A stretch of 64,000 nucleotides of DNA, taken from NCBI RefSeq assembly GCF_036013525.1, contig NZ_CP107853.1, forward strand, positions 10,602,001-10,666,000, given 5' to 3'. This stretch comes from Nonomuraea sp. NBC_00507. Its GTDB lineage: Bacteria > Actinomycetota > Actinomycetes > Streptosporangiales > Streptosporangiaceae. Both the position numbers and the translations under genes were made by a program. The notes beneath the pieces are model-generated. The model saw nothing but the letters and a program-made list of their open reading frames with translations, was not told the DNA's origin and did no database searches. Shown in pieces: positions 44,265-53,122 of this stretch (position 1 is its first letter; the number at the start of each line of letters is the position of its first letter).

Positions 44265-45559
44265 TAGCGCTGCTCCGCGGTGCGGGCGCAGCGGAACCCG
44301 GTGAAGATCTGCCGGCGGATCGGATAGTCCCAGTTCCTGAACGTGGTGCGGACCGCGGCGGGGTCGGCCGCCCACGAGCCGCCACGCAGCACGCGGTAGT
44401 CGCGGCCGAAGAAGACCTCGCTGTACTCGCGGTAGGGAAAGGCGCTGAAGCCGGGGTAGCCGCCGAACCACGTGTCGGTCCACTCCCACACGTCTCCGAC
44501 CATCTGCTCGGCCCCGTACGGGCTCGCCCCGCCGGGGTAGGCGCCGAGCGGCGCGGGCCGGGCCGCCCGGTGCCCGAGGTTGGCGAGCTCCGGCGTGGGA
44601 TCCTGATCGCCCCACGGGTACTTGCGGGCCCGGCCCGCCGCGGCGTCCCAGCCGCACGCCTTCTCCCATTCCGCCTCGGTGGGCAGCCGCTTGCCCGCCC
44701 AGCGGGCGTAGGCATCGGCCTCGTACCAGCACACGTGCTGGACGGGTTCGTCCATCGGCACGGGCTCGGTGCGGCCGAAACGGCTGCGCCACCACGTGCC
44801 GCCGTCCTTGACCCAGAACAGCGGGGCGAAGACGCCGCTGTTCTGCCGCCACCGCCAGCCTTCGGGCGTCCACCAGCGCGGGTCGTGGTAGCCGCCGTCC
44901 TCGATGAACGCGGCGTAGGCGGCGTTGCCGACGGGCAGCCGATCAATCCAGTAGGCGGGCAGGTCGACCCGGTGGGCAGGGCGTTCGTTGTCGTAGGCCC
45001 AGGGCAGGGTGTCGGTGCCCATCAGGAACGAGCCGGCGGGGACGTACACCTCCTCCGCGCCCGCCGCGCGTCCGGGCGGCAGGGCGCCGTCCCGCACCAT
45101 GCCGGGCCGCCGCGACAGCTGCAGCGTGGCGAGCATGGTCTCGTCGTGCTGGTGCTCGTGCTGGATCACCAGGCCGAACACGAACCCGTCGCGGCGCAGC
45201 GGGCTCGGGTCCTCCAGGTCGACAGCGTCCAGGACGTCGAGCACGCGGCCGCGTACGCCGCCGATGTAGTCGCGGGCCTCGGCCGGGCGCAGGAACGGCA
45301 GCGTGGGCCGGTCCTTGCGCGGCGTCTTGAAGGCGTCGTAGATGTCGTCGATCTCGGGCCGGAGCGGCGTGATGCCCGCGGCCGCCCGCAGCACCCACAG
45401 CTCCTCGTAGTTGCCGACGTGCGCGAGGTCCCACACCAGGGGCGACATCAGCGGCGAGTGCTGGTGGACGAGCACATCGTCGTCCGCCTCCGTGTAGGTC
45501 AGCGACCGGTCGCGCACCGCGATCAGCTCGGCCGCGATGCGTTCCTTGAAGTCGTTCAC
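44264..45559 (-). CDS. egtB: hercynine oxygenase (sulfoxide synthase) EgtB
   Basis: A 431-residue two-domain enzyme. The N-terminal DinB-like domain carries the iron-binding histidines (HQHSPLMSPLVWDLAHVGNYEE and IQHEHQHDETML). The C-terminal formylglycine-generating-enzyme-like domain has YVPAGSFLMGTD, LPTEAEWEKA and RVLRGGSWAADP. EgtB uses oxygen and non-haem iron to join hercynine and gamma-glutamylcysteine as a sulfoxide. The GTG at 45559 overlaps the egtA stop (GTGA); a frame extending to 46690 is a shadow of egtA. Confidence 0.95.
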   Translation of the reverse strand: MNDFKERIAAELIAVRDRSLTYTEADDDVLVHQHSPLMSPLVWDLAHVGNYEELWVLRAAAGITPLRPEIDDIYDAFKTPRKDRPTLPFLRPAEARDYIGGVRGRVLDVLDAVDLEDPSPLRRDGFVFGLVIQHEHQHDETMLATLQLSRRPGMVRDGALPPGRAAGAEEVYVPAGSFLMGTDTLPWAYDNERPAHRVDLPAYWIDRLPVGNAAYAAFIEDGGYHDPRWWTPEGWRWRQNSGVFAPLFWVKDGGTWWRSRFGRTEPVPMDEPVQHVCWYEADAYARWAGKRLPTEAEWEKACGWDAAAGRARKYPWGDQDPTPELANLGHRAARPAPLGAYPGGASPYGAEQMVGDVWEWTDTWFGGYPGFSAFPYREYSEVFFGRDYRVLRGGSWAADPAAVRTTFRNWDYPIRRQIFTGFRCARTAEQR

Positions 45560-46818
45560 ACTCGTCCCCCTTCGGTCAGCCAGGCCCGGGGGCCCAGGTC
45601 TATGAGGTCGGCCGCCGGCGAGCGGCCGGGTGTCACGTGCCGGTCGGCGAAGGCGGCCACCTCGCCGACCAGAGCGGGCGTCGCGCCGAGGCGGGGCAGC
45701 GCCTCGAGCGCGGCGCGGAAGCACGCCTCCGCGGCCTTGGCCAGCCGCGGGTCTGCCAGCCCGCACCGCGCGGCCTCCGGCCACATCTCCCGGTACGGCT
45801 CCGCGGCGGCCAGCGCCGCGTCGGCGGCCCGGTCGTCGGCGATGAGCGCGCAGGTCACGGCCACGCACACCGGCCAGGTCGCCGGGTGCTGGGCGTCGAG
45901 GTAGCGGATCTCCAGCCAGCCGCGGGGGCGTACCGGAGGGAACACCGTGGTGGCGTGGTACGCCAGATCCGCCGCGGTGGGCTCGCCGGTCGCCAGCCAG
46001 TCGCGGAAGGTCGAGCCGTCGCGGACCGGCCGGCAGCGGTCCCCGTCCTCCCGCACCAGCATGAGCCGGGCGTCGAGCAGATAGTCCGCCCAGTCCGCGG
46101 CCGGGTCGCCGGACACGGGTACGGGGGCCGTCCTGGTGGGGTCGAGGTTGTCCCACACGGCCTGGCGGCCGGACATCCAGCCGCACGGGCGGCCGCCGCT
46201 GAGCGGGGAGTTGGCGAAGGCCGCGGTCAGGACGGGGCCCAGCAGGTGCGCCCGCTCCCAGCGGGTCTCCGGCCGCCATCCCAGGTCCAGGTTGACCTGG
46301 ATGGAGGCCGTCGAGCACATCATCAACGGCCCGTAGGGACCGCCGAAGAACTCCGCCATGACCTCGTACCTGGGCAGGCTTAACTGCCGCCGGGGCGGGC
46401 GCACCGGATCGAGGCCCACGCCCGCCAGTGCCAGGCCCGCGGCCTCGAGGGCGCGGCGGGCGACGGCCAGGTCGGCGGTGAGCCCGTCGATCGCGCCGGA
46501 CAGCGGCCCCGCGGGCCCGGAGAGCTCCAGCTGGCCGCCCGGCTCGAACGTCACCCGGCTCCCGCCGGGCAGCGGCGGCAACGCCCGCGCGACCTGCTCC
46601 AGCGGCACGTGCCTGGCGACGTCGGCCCGGTCGAAGACGAGAAACTCCAGCTCGACACCCACCCGATCGCCGCCGCCCGCACGGAAGCACCGGCGGGCGT
46701 AATCCCCCACCTCCGAGGCGTCCTCCAGCGGCGCGTCCGCGCTGTCCGCCGCTTCGGAGGCCTCCTGGGCCTCCGAGTCGTCCTGGGGTGGCGTCGGCCC
46801 GATCGTCACGTGGCGCAT
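45556..46818 (-). CDS. egtA: glutamate-cysteine ligase EgtA
   Basis: A 420-residue GCS2-type ligase that makes gamma-glutamylcysteine for ergothioneine. Seen: GVELEFLVFDRADVARHVPL, VTFEPGGQLELSGP, MMCSTASIQVNLDLGW and FANSPLSGGRPCGW, all hallmarks of the family. The first ~40 residues are acidic and variable. It is the first egt gene, 44 bases behind the anti-sigma gene on the same strand. There is no Shine-Dalgarno site; a 14-base inverted repeat abuts the ATG. Confidence 0.94.
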   Translation of the reverse strand: MRHVTIGPTPPQDDSEAQEASEAADSADAPLEDASEVGDYARRCFRAGGGDRVGVELEFLVFDRADVARHVPLEQVARALPPLPGGSRVTFEPGGQLELSGPAGPLSGAIDGLTADLAVARRALEAAGLALAGVGLDPVRPPRRQLSLPRYEVMAEFFGGPYGPLMMCSTASIQVNLDLGWRPETRWERAHLLGPVLTAAFANSPLSGGRPCGWMSGRQAVWDNLDPTRTAPVPVSGDPAADWADYLLDARLMLVREDGDRCRPVRDGSTFRDWLATGEPTAADLAYHATTVFPPVRPRGWLEIRYLDAQHPATWPVCVAVTCALIADDRAADAALAAAEPYREMWPEAARCGLADPRLAKAAEACFRAALEALPRLGATPALVGEVAAFADRHVTPGRSPAADLIDLGPRAWLTEGGRV

Positions 46819-46832
46819 GGGTCTACAGACCC
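46819..46832 (-). promoter_or_regulatory. inverted repeat abutting the egtA start
   Basis: GGGTCTACAGACCC (plus strand) is a perfect inverted repeat touching the egtA start codon. Upstream, minus-strand GTAACG (46847-46852) and GTC (46828-46830) are 16 bases apart, which resembles an ECF-type promoter (AAC motif, then GTC) and would give a nearly leaderless transcript. Inference only. Confidence 0.4.
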
Positions 46833-46862
46833 GCGAGCCACGCGAGCGTTACAGGAGAATTC

Positions 46863-47102
46863 TCAGGCGGGTCGCCGGCTCCTGAAGGCGGACATCAGCC
46901 GCTCCCGCGTGCCGTGCGACAACTTCTCGGGAGGCTGGTCGCCGAGGGCCCGGATGGTCGAGCGGAATTGGTCGACGTAGTGCCCGCAGTCCTCACAGCA
47001 GGACAGATGGACCTCGATCCCGGCACGGGACGGCTGGTCGAGGGCGTCGTCGAGGTAGGCGGTGATGACTTCCACCAGTTCGCCGCACGTGAACCGCTTC
47101 AC
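46863..47102 (-). CDS. zinc-finger anti-sigma factor
   Basis: A 79-residue soluble anti-sigma factor of the zf-HC2/ZAS type. The HxxxCxxC motif is visible in VHLSCCEDCGHY. There is no membrane segment, so it is cytosolic, like RsrA, where thiol oxidation releases the sigma factor; redox control here is inferred. The GTG at 47102 gives VKRFTCGELVEVITAYLDD; the longer frame upstream is out of context. It follows the ECF sigma gene by 41 bases and precedes egtA. Confidence 0.82.
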   Translation of the reverse strand: MKRFTCGELVEVITAYLDDALDQPSRAGIEVHLSCCEDCGHYVDQFRSTIRALGDQPPEKLSHGTRERLMSAFRSRRPA

Positions 47103-47143
47103 GACGTTGCCCGCCTTACCCTCTGCGATATGAACCGCTTCAC

Positions 47144-47794
47144 CTATTCTGCCTGCTTCACCGACTCGAAGTAGTCCTCCAGCCGCCCGCGGACCACCGC
47201 ACGCGCGCGATGCAGCAGGACCCGCTGGTTGGCTGCCGAGATCTCCAGGATCTCGCAGACCTCCTCGGAGGTACACCCCTCCACGTCACGCAGCGTGATC
47301 ACGATCCGCTGCCGCGGCGGCAGCCCGGCCAGAGCCTCTCCGATGAGGCCGCGCACCTCCGCGGCGAGCGCCTGGCTCTCCGGGGTCGGCCAGACCGCGG
47401 GCGACTCCTTCCAGCTTCCCGGCAGGGCGGCGTCCGTACCGTGGAACCGCGAGGGATCGACGGTCGGTCCGGCGTCCAGTTCGAGGGCGCTCCACGGCAG
47501 TGTACGACTCTCCCGCACGCTGCGCTTCTTCGCCGTGTTCACCAGGATGCGGTAAACCCACGTCTTGACCGACGAGCGGCCCTCGAAACCGTCGATGGCG
47601 CCGATCACCGCCAGCCAGGTGTCCTGCACCACCTCCTCCGCGGAGTCGTCGGTGGACACGTAGGTCCTGGCCACCCGCAGCATGCCCCGCGACCAGGTGT
47701 CGAGCAACGCCGCGAACATCGCCTCATCGCCCGCCCGCAGAGCCGAGACGACGATGTCATCCGGGGGCAGCGTGCTGCCCGCGAAAGACCCCAC
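47144..47794 (-). CDS. ECF-family RNA polymerase sigma factor
   Basis: A 216-residue group 4 sigma factor. Region 2 spans roughly residues 20-95 (ARTYVSTDDSAEEVVQDTWLAVIGAIDGFEGRSSVKTWVYRILVNTA) and region 4 roughly 145-205 (LPPRQRIVITLRDVEGCTSEEVCEILEISAANQRVLLHRAR), joined by a longer-than-usual linker of about 45 residues. The GTG start has GGAGG nine bases upstream. It is co-transcribed with a zinc anti-sigma factor and probably with egtA-E, suggesting control of ergothioneine synthesis. Confidence 0.92.
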   Translation of the reverse strand: MGSFAGSTLPPDDIVVSALRAGDEAMFAALLDTWSRGMLRVARTYVSTDDSAEEVVQDTWLAVIGAIDGFEGRSSVKTWVYRILVNTAKKRSVRESRTLPWSALELDAGPTVDPSRFHGTDAALPGSWKESPAVWPTPESQALAAEVRGLIGEALAGLPPRQRIVITLRDVEGCTSEEVCEILEISAANQRVLLHRARAVVRGRLEDYFESVKQAE

Positions 47795-47903
47795 GATCGT
47801 TTTCCTCCCCCGTGCCGCTTGGGGACATCATCACATGGCCGCCGGAGCCGTCGTTGCTCCCCCTATCTTGCGGGCGGCACAGCGGTGAGGAAACCGCGCG
47901 GAG

Positions 47904-49706
47904 TCAGCGGAGTTGGATGGCCGGTTCCGGGCGGTGGATGCCGCGAGGCCGGTAGGTGAGCGCGTCCGAGACCCCGAGATGGTCCGCGAGCAGCCAGATG
48001 ATGGCCAGCCACATCTCGGTGCCCTGCAGTCCCGGCGTGCGGGTCGCGCCGCTCCCCCGGGTCAGGGCGAAGCTGAAGCCCGCGCCGTCCTGCCAGCCGC
48101 CGACCGCGCGAATGAGCAGCTCCCTGGCCCAGGCCGCGCCCTCCTCGCGGCGGTGCCGCGTCTGCTTGCCCGCCAGCCAGAGCGGGTGGACGACGTCGAG
48201 CACGTTGCAGGCGTTCCCGGTGTCCGGGCCGAAGTGGCGAGGGTCGCGCGCCTGGGCGAGCACGGTGTCGACAGCCCGCTCGGGGTAGGGCAGCGGCACC
48301 CCGAACTGCGCGAACGTCCCCCGCGTGAGCCGGTAGAAGCCGTTGACCACCTGCAGCCAGCCCGCGTCGGCGTCCGGCTCGCCCCACATGCCGTGGGCCT
48401 GCGAGCACCTCGTCAGGAGCCACCCGTACAGGGTCTCGATCTCGCCGCGCAGGCCGAAGTCGGCGAGGTTGCGGTAGAGGCCGGTCCCGACGGTGTCCAC
48501 CCACGAGCCGGCCGTCCACGCCTTGCGCTTCCAGTCGAGGGCGTCCAGGGCGGCGATCAGGTCCTGGGAGCCGAGGCCGGCGACGGCGTGGACCGGGTGG
48601 CGGAAGCGGGCGCCGAGCAGGTCGAGCGCATAGCCGACGCAGAGCACGTGGTAGGCGGCGGCCCCGTCGAGCGCCGGCGTTCCTGTGTCGCCGAGCTCCG
48701 GGACCAGGCCGGTGGCGGCGTCCTGCCGGTCCTGGAGGAACCCGACGATCTCGTCCCGCGCGGGGATCGGGGGCGGGCCGCCGAGCAACAGGTCGGCGAT
48801 CTCGACCGCGTCGCACCAGGCCCGTACGGTCGGCTCGGCGTCCGGGCGGTCCACGTAGCGCTCGCCCGTCCAGCAGCGGCGCAGCACCGCCTCGGCCTGG
48901 TCCCTGGCCCGGTCGGCGAATTCGGCGAGCAGCCGCTCCAGGTCGCCTCCCTTCCCAGCGCCGTGCCCAGCCGCTTCCTTCGCAGCGCCGTGCCCGGCCG
49001 CACGCGTGACAGCGGCCTGGCCCGAGCTCGCGACGTCATCCGGCAGGACGGCGTCCGCGCCCGGGGTGTGGCGGTCCGCCGCGTCTGGGGTGTGGCGGTC
49101 CGCCGCGTCTGGGGTGTGGCGGTCCGCCGTGTCTGGGGCCGGGGCGGTGGGGCGTGGGGTGCGGCGGTCGCGGATCAGGCGGGCCGGGTTGCCGGCGACC
49201 ATGGCCCAGGCGGGCACGTCCTTCGTGACCACCGCGCCCGCCCCGACGACGGCGTGATCGCCGATCGTCACCCCGTCCAGCACCACCACGTTCGACCCGA
49301 TCCACACGTCGTCGCCGATGCGGATCCCCTTCGACGTGATCGCCTGCCGGAACACCGGCCGGTCCGGGGCGGCGCCGTGGTTGAAGCCGAGCAGGGAGGT
49401 GTGCGCCCCCACCCGCACGGCGTTCCCGAGCACCACACGCCCGCGCGCCACCGAGTACGGGTTGAGCGTGCAGTCGTCCCCCATCACCACGTCGTCCGTG
49501 ACGTACACGTGGGCCGCGATGTAGCTGCGCTCCCCCAGGGTGAGCCGATCCGCGTAGACGGCCGCCAGCGGCGAGATGAACACCTTCTCCGGCGCCTCCA
49601 GCTCCATCAGGCCGCGCAACCCCGCCACGTGGTCCGCCTGGGCCTGCCGGTCCTCCTCGGTCGCATGGGCCCAGAACAACCACGGGCAGAAGTCGAACTC
49701 GCTCAT
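47904..49706 (-). CDS. LbH acyltransferase fused to an alpha-helical catalytic-like domain
   Basis: About 600 residues in two parts. Residues ~45-185 are a left-handed beta-helix acetyltransferase of the maltose/galactoside O-acetyltransferase type ([76 protein letters not shown]). A Pro/Thr/His-rich linker with a repeated unit (DAADRHTP) leads to an all-helical domain of about 340 residues ([38 protein letters not shown]) resembling alpha/alpha-toroid enzymes. The ATG at 49706 has GAGAGG upstream. It may modify and process a glycan; the substrate is unknown. Confidence 0.75.
   Translation of the reverse strand: MSEFDFCPWLFWAHATEEDRQAQADHVAGLRGLMELEAPEKVFISPLAAVYADRLTLGERSYIAAHVYVTDDVVMGDDCTLNPYSVARGRVVLGNAVRVGAHTSLLGFNHGAAPDRPVFRQAITSKGIRIGDDVWIGSNVVVLDGVTIGDHAVVGAGAVVTKDVPAWAMVAGNPARLIRDRRTPRPTAPAPDTADRHTPDAADRHTPDAADRHTPGADAVLPDDVASSGQAAVTRAAGHGAAKEAAGHGAGKGGDLERLLAEFADRARDQAEAVLRRCWTGERYVDRPDAEPTVRAWCDAVEIADLLLGGPPPIPARDEIVGFLQDRQDAATGLVPELGDTGTPALDGAAAYHVLCVGYALDLLGARFRHPVHAVAGLGSQDLIAALDALDWKRKAWTAGSWVDTVGTGLYRNLADFGLRGEIETLYGWLLTRCSQAHGMWGEPDADAGWLQVVNGFYRLTRGTFAQFGVPLPYPERAVDTVLAQARDPRHFGPDTGNACNVLDVVHPLWLAGKQTRHRREEGAAWARELLIRAVGGWQDGAGFSFALTRGSGATRTPGLQGTEMWLAIIWLLADHLGVSDALTYRPRGIHRPEPAIQLR
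49063..49134 (-). repeat. three tandem 24-base repeats in the linker coding region
   Basis: The unit GGGGTGTGGCGGTCCGCCGCGTCT-type sequence occurs three times head to tail (49063, 49087, 49111), the last with one change. It is in frame and encodes an eight-residue repeat (DAADRHTP). Such repeats vary in copy number by slippage, so linker length may differ between strains. Confidence 0.85.
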
Positions 49707-49758
49707 GTGATCAGCATCCTCTCCGTCGTCCCCAGCATCATCGACCACCGGCCCGGCG

Positions 49759-49791
49759 GTCGTGCCGGCCGACCTGCCCGACCGGCACGAC
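49759..49791 (-). terminator. hairpin downstream of the quinone-reductase-like gene
   Basis: A 10-base perfect stem (GTCGTGCCGG / CCGGCACGAC) with a 13-base loop lies 78 bases past the stop of the gene at 49869 and before the acyltransferase start. Position fits a terminator; there is no T-run. Confidence 0.5.
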
Positions 49792-49868
49792 GCGGAGAAG
49801 ACCAGCGCTCGGCCGGCCTGCCTGGAGGTGCCGGCCGAGGCCGAAGAGGAGGCTGCGCTGTCGCGTGA

Positions 49869-50708
49869 TCAGCGGCCGAGCAGGGTCCTGACGTACTCGC
49901 CGATCGGCTGCGTGGGGCGGCCGATGAGCTCACGAAGGGTGCCGGGCGTCTGGGCGAGCCAGCCACGGGAGATCTGGACGTCCACGTCGGCCAGCACCCC
50001 CGCCATCGGAGCCGGCACGCCCGCGCCGGCCAGGACGCCCGCGTAGTCGTCCTTCGGCAGGTCCTGGTAGGTGATCTCCTTGCCGGTGACCGCGGAGATC
50101 TCGGCGGCCAGCTCGGCGAGTGTCCAGGCGATGTCGCCGGACAGCTCGTACACCTTGCCCTCATGGCCCTCACCGGCCAGCACGGCGGCCGCACCGGCGG
50201 CGTAGTCCGCGCGCGAGGCCGCGGCGATCCTGCCGTCGCCGGCGGCGCCGTACACGGCGCCCAGCTGGGGAGCGATCGTGATCGACTGCTCGTAGTTCTC
50301 GTGGTACCAGTTGTTGCGCAGCAACGTGTACGCCACCCCGGACGCCGTGATGTACGCCTCGGTCGCCTTGTGGTCGGCGGCGAGGGCCGCTTCGGTGAGG
50401 TCGGCGTTGGGCGCGCTGGTGTAGGCGAGCGTGGCCCCGGCCTCCTTGGCCGCGTCCACGACGGCCGCGTGCTGCTGCGCTCGGTTGGCGTCCAGGCCCG
50501 AGATGAGCAGGACCCTGGTGGCGTCCCCCAGCGCGCCCTTCAGCGTCTCCGGCCGGTCGTAGTCGGCTTCGCGCACCTCGACGCCGAGGTCGGCGACCTT
50601 CTCGGGGGTACGCGCCGCCGCGACGATCCGCTCGGCGGGAACCCGCTTCTTCAGCTCCTCGATCACCAGCCGGCCCAGGTGTCCGCTAGCCCCTGTCACG
50701 ACGATCAT
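49869..50708 (-). CDS. NAD(P)H:quinone oxidoreductase-like (QorB/NmrA type)
   Basis: A 279-residue atypical SDR. The cofactor motif MIVVTGASGHLGRLVIEELKKR is at the N-terminus, AARTPEKVADLGVEVREADYDRP follows as in QorB, and YTLLRNNWYHENYEQSI is a family hallmark. It likely reduces quinones or related electrophiles with NADPH. It is divergent from an HxlR regulator with a strong palindrome between them, a frequent arrangement for quinone- or aldehyde-responsive systems. Confidence 0.9.
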   Translation of the reverse strand: MIVVTGASGHLGRLVIEELKKRVPAERIVAAARTPEKVADLGVEVREADYDRPETLKGALGDATRVLLISGLDANRAQQHAAVVDAAKEAGATLAYTSAPNADLTEAALAADHKATEAYITASGVAYTLLRNNWYHENYEQSITIAPQLGAVYGAAGDGRIAAASRADYAAGAAAVLAGEGHEGKVYELSGDIAWTLAELAAEISAVTGKEITYQDLPKDDYAGVLAGAGVPAPMAGVLADVDVQISRGWLAQTPGTLRELIGRPTQPIGEYVRTLLGR

Positions 50709-50740
50709 GGTTACTCTCCCTCAGTACAGGTAGTTCGGTT

Positions 50741-50763
50741 AGCACTTTCTATCAGAAAGTGCT
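50741..50763. promoter_or_regulatory. HxlR-type operator
   Basis: A perfect inverted repeat AGCACTTTC-N5-GAAAGTGCT lies in the 77-base gap between the quinone-reductase-like gene and the HxlR gene. Its size and symmetry fit a winged-helix dimer controlling both genes. Confidence 0.8.
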
Positions 50764-50785
50764 GCGATCGCGTAAGCTGACCTCT

Positions 50786-51157
50786 ATGGAGGACTTCGAG
50801 AATCTGGTGGCCGACGTCTTCTCGCGCCGGTGCACCTCGCGCTCGGTGCTGGAGTCGATCACCGGCCGCTGGGCGATCCTGGCGCTGACGGCCCTGTACG
50901 AAGGGCCTTACCGGTTCAACGCGCTGCGCCGTCGCGTCGACGGCGTCAGCGAGAAGATGTTGTCCCAAACCCTCCAGACCCTCGAACGCGACGGCATGGT
51001 GCTACGGAAGGCAGAACACACGATCCCGCCCAGGGTCGAATACAGCCTCACCGAGCTCGGCCGCGAAGCCGCCGAATATCTGATCCCGCTGATCACCTGG
51101 GTGGAGGGCCGCATGCCCGACGTCATGTCCGCCCGCGAGACCTATCAGGGTCGCTAG
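50786..51157 (+). CDS. HxlR-family transcriptional regulator
   Basis: A 123-residue winged-helix regulator. The family signature is clear (CTSRSVLESITGRWAILALTALYEGPYRFNALRRRVDGVSEKMLSQTLQTLERDGMVLR, then PPRVEYSLTELGREA). Cys in SRRCTSR near the N-terminus sits where redox- or aldehyde-sensing HxlR proteins have a reactive cysteine. The ATG at 50786 (MEDFEN) is preferred over an in-frame ATG at 50759 that overlaps the operator. It probably represses itself and the divergent oxidoreductase. Confidence 0.92.
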   Translation: MEDFENLVADVFSRRCTSRSVLESITGRWAILALTALYEGPYRFNALRRRVDGVSEKMLSQTLQTLERDGMVLRKAEHTIPPRVEYSLTELGREAAEYLIPLITWVEGRMPDVMSARETYQGR

Positions 51158-51254
51158 CGCCAGCCGCGCAGAACCACATGTTTCGCCCCCGGAAGCGATC
51201 TTCATCAGGTACGCTCCCCTGCTGGCACTGCCGACTCGCGGAGGAGCTCCCACG

Positions 51255-52214
51255 ATGCGACGCGTCACCCGCGGCTTAGCCGCCCTGGCCCTGGTCCTCG
51301 TGACAGCGGCGTGCTCCGGCGCCGCCGATGAGACGCCGCCGCCGAAGCCGGTGCTCGAGAAGGACACCATCAAGGTGGGCATCGTGCCGACCGCCGAGGT
51401 GGCGCCGCTGTTCATCGCGCTGAACAAGGGGTTTTTCACGCAGGAAGGGCTGACCGTCGAGCCGGTGGTCGTGACGGGCAGTGGAGCGGCGGCGCCGCCC
51501 TTGCAGGCCGGCGCCCTGGATCTCGCGCAGACCGACTACGTCACCACGTTCTTCACTGGGGACAAGGGCATGCCGTTCAAGGTCGTCGGGGCCATGTCCC
51601 AGGCCGGACCGGACTCCTTCGGCCTCGTCGCCAGGGACGGCGCGAAGATCGAATCGGTGAAGGACCTCAAGGGCAAGAAGATCGCAATCAACAACCTCAA
51701 CGGGCTGAGCGCGCTCATCATCACCGCCATGTTGCGGGATGCCGGTATGAAGGCGCGCGACGTCATGTTCGTGGAGGTGCCCTTCCCCGAGATGCCGAGC
51801 AAACTCGCCGCGCGGCACGTGGACGCGGCGTGGGCGGCCGAGCCGTTCCTCACCTCCGGCGAGTCGCGGGCCAAGCTGCGCAGGGTCGCGGACACCATGG
51901 CGGGCCGGATCACGGACTGGCCGGTGGGCGGCTGGATGGCGAGCGAGGACTGGGTGACGCAGAACCCGCAGACGCTGGCCGCCTTCCAACGTGCCTTCAC
52001 CAAGGCCCAGCGGCTCGCCACGAGCGACCGCAAAGAGGTGGAGGCGGTGCTGCCGACGTACGTGAAGATCGACGCGGCGACCGCCACGCAGACGTCCCTG
52101 GGCGCCTACCCCACCGCCGTGGACCCGCAGGGGCTGCAGCGGGTGGCCGACCTCATGCTGCGGCACGGGTTCGTCCATCGCCACCTGGACGTGAAAACCG
52201 TCCTCGCCCCCTGA
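51255..52214 (+). CDS. NMT1/SsuA-type substrate-binding lipoprotein
   Basis: A 319-residue periplasmic-binding-fold lipoprotein with a lipobox (LALVLVTAAC, Cys20). The body is of the nitrate/sulfonate/taurine/pyrimidine-precursor group (KVGIVPTAEVAPLFIALNKGFFTQEGLTVEPV, IESVKDLKGKKIAINN, RHVDAAWAAEPFLTSGE). It captures a small organic solute at the membrane surface. No matching permease or ATPase gene is in the window, so it is an orphan component here. GGAGGAG lies eight bases upstream of the ATG. Confidence 0.88.
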   Translation: MRRVTRGLAALALVLVTAACSGAADETPPPKPVLEKDTIKVGIVPTAEVAPLFIALNKGFFTQEGLTVEPVVVTGSGAAAPPLQAGALDLAQTDYVTTFFTGDKGMPFKVVGAMSQAGPDSFGLVARDGAKIESVKDLKGKKIAINNLNGLSALIITAMLRDAGMKARDVMFVEVPFPEMPSKLAARHVDAAWAAEPFLTSGESRAKLRRVADTMAGRITDWPVGGWMASEDWVTQNPQTLAAFQRAFTKAQRLATSDRKEVEAVLPTYVKIDAATATQTSLGAYPTAVDPQGLQRVADLMLRHGFVHRHLDVKTVLAP

Positions 52215-52219
52215 CGCCG

Positions 52220-53122
52220 TCACACCTGGACGCTGAAGATGACGGCGGCGCGCAGGGCCAGCACGCCGGCCAGCACCAGCAGGGGCACGGCCAGCGAATG
52301 ACGTACGGCCGCCGCGCCGTCCGCCGACAGCCGTTCGGTGACGAGGCCGTACAGGCCCGGGGCCAGGCCTGCGAGGGCGACCAGCCACAGCACGAGCCAG
52401 GGCAGGCCGAACACGATGCCCTGGGTGCCCGCCGCGAACAACGTCACCGCGAACACCACGATCAGCGCCAGTTCCAGCAGCGCGTACAGCCGCTCGGAGA
52501 CCGACAACATCCCGGCGCTCGGGCGCGCCTCCGGGCGGTAGCGGGCCAGCAGGAGCATCAGCGCGGCCGAGCCGGCCAGGCCGGAGACGAGGAAGAGCCC
52601 GCCGAGCGCCCAGGTGTCGCTCCACACCGGCTGGTTCGACACCGACAGCAGCACGCCTGTGTAGCCGGCGATGAACAGGCCGAACAGCGATCCGAAGATG
52701 GTGAAGGGGCGGTTGTCGAGCCACCGCACGAGCGGCAACCGCAGCTTGCCGTCGCGGACGAGCGAGGCGGCGAAGGAGACCGTGGTGATCGCGCCGAACA
52801 CGACCAGAGCCCAGGAGCCGATCGACATCGGCGACCAATATTTGAAGTTGAGCCCCGGGTGGCCTGGGGTGGTGTTCCACATCATGTGCCAGAAGCGCCA
52901 CGGCTGGCCGAGGTCGAGCGCGAGCAAGAGCGGCGCGATGAGCATCGGCGGGAACGCGATGTAGTAGCCGATCCTCGCCATCGGCTCGTCGCCGGGGGCG
53001 TTGCGGAGCCTGAGCAGGGTGGCCAGGACGTACGAGCCGCCGGACAGGCCCGCGAGGAAGAAGTAGGCCAGGATGTACCACAGCCAGTCCGGGGGGCCGG
53101 CGAAGTGCTGGACGTCATCCAT
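52220..53122 (-). CDS. NrfD-type membrane subunit of formate dehydrogenase
   Basis: A 300-residue NrfD/PsrC-family integral membrane protein with eight or nine predicted helices (WLWYILAYFFLAGLSGGSYVLATLL, MLIAPLLLALDLGQPWRFWHMMWN, SIGSWALVVFGAITTVSF). It would pass electrons from the iron-sulfur subunit to menaquinone. It takes the place of the haem b subunit (FdnI) of the E. coli enzyme. It overlaps the iron-sulfur subunit gene by eight bases and is the last gene of the cluster. Confidence 0.88.
   Translation of the reverse strand: MDDVQHFAGPPDWLWYILAYFFLAGLSGGSYVLATLLRLRNAPGDEPMARIGYYIAFPPMLIAPLLLALDLGQPWRFWHMMWNTTPGHPGLNFKYWSPMSIGSWALVVFGAITTVSFAASLVRDGKLRLPLVRWLDNRPFTIFGSLFGLFIAGYTGVLLSVSNQPVWSDTWALGGLFLVSGLAGSAALMLLLARYRPEARPSAGMLSVSERLYALLELALIVVFAVTLFAAGTQGIVFGLPWLVLWLVALAGLAPGLYGLVTERLSADGAAAVRHSLAVPLLVLAGVLALRAAVIFSVQV

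Noticed and set aside
49063..49134. Repeat array as a CRISPR
   Set aside because: Units are contiguous without spacers, in frame, and encode a protein linker.
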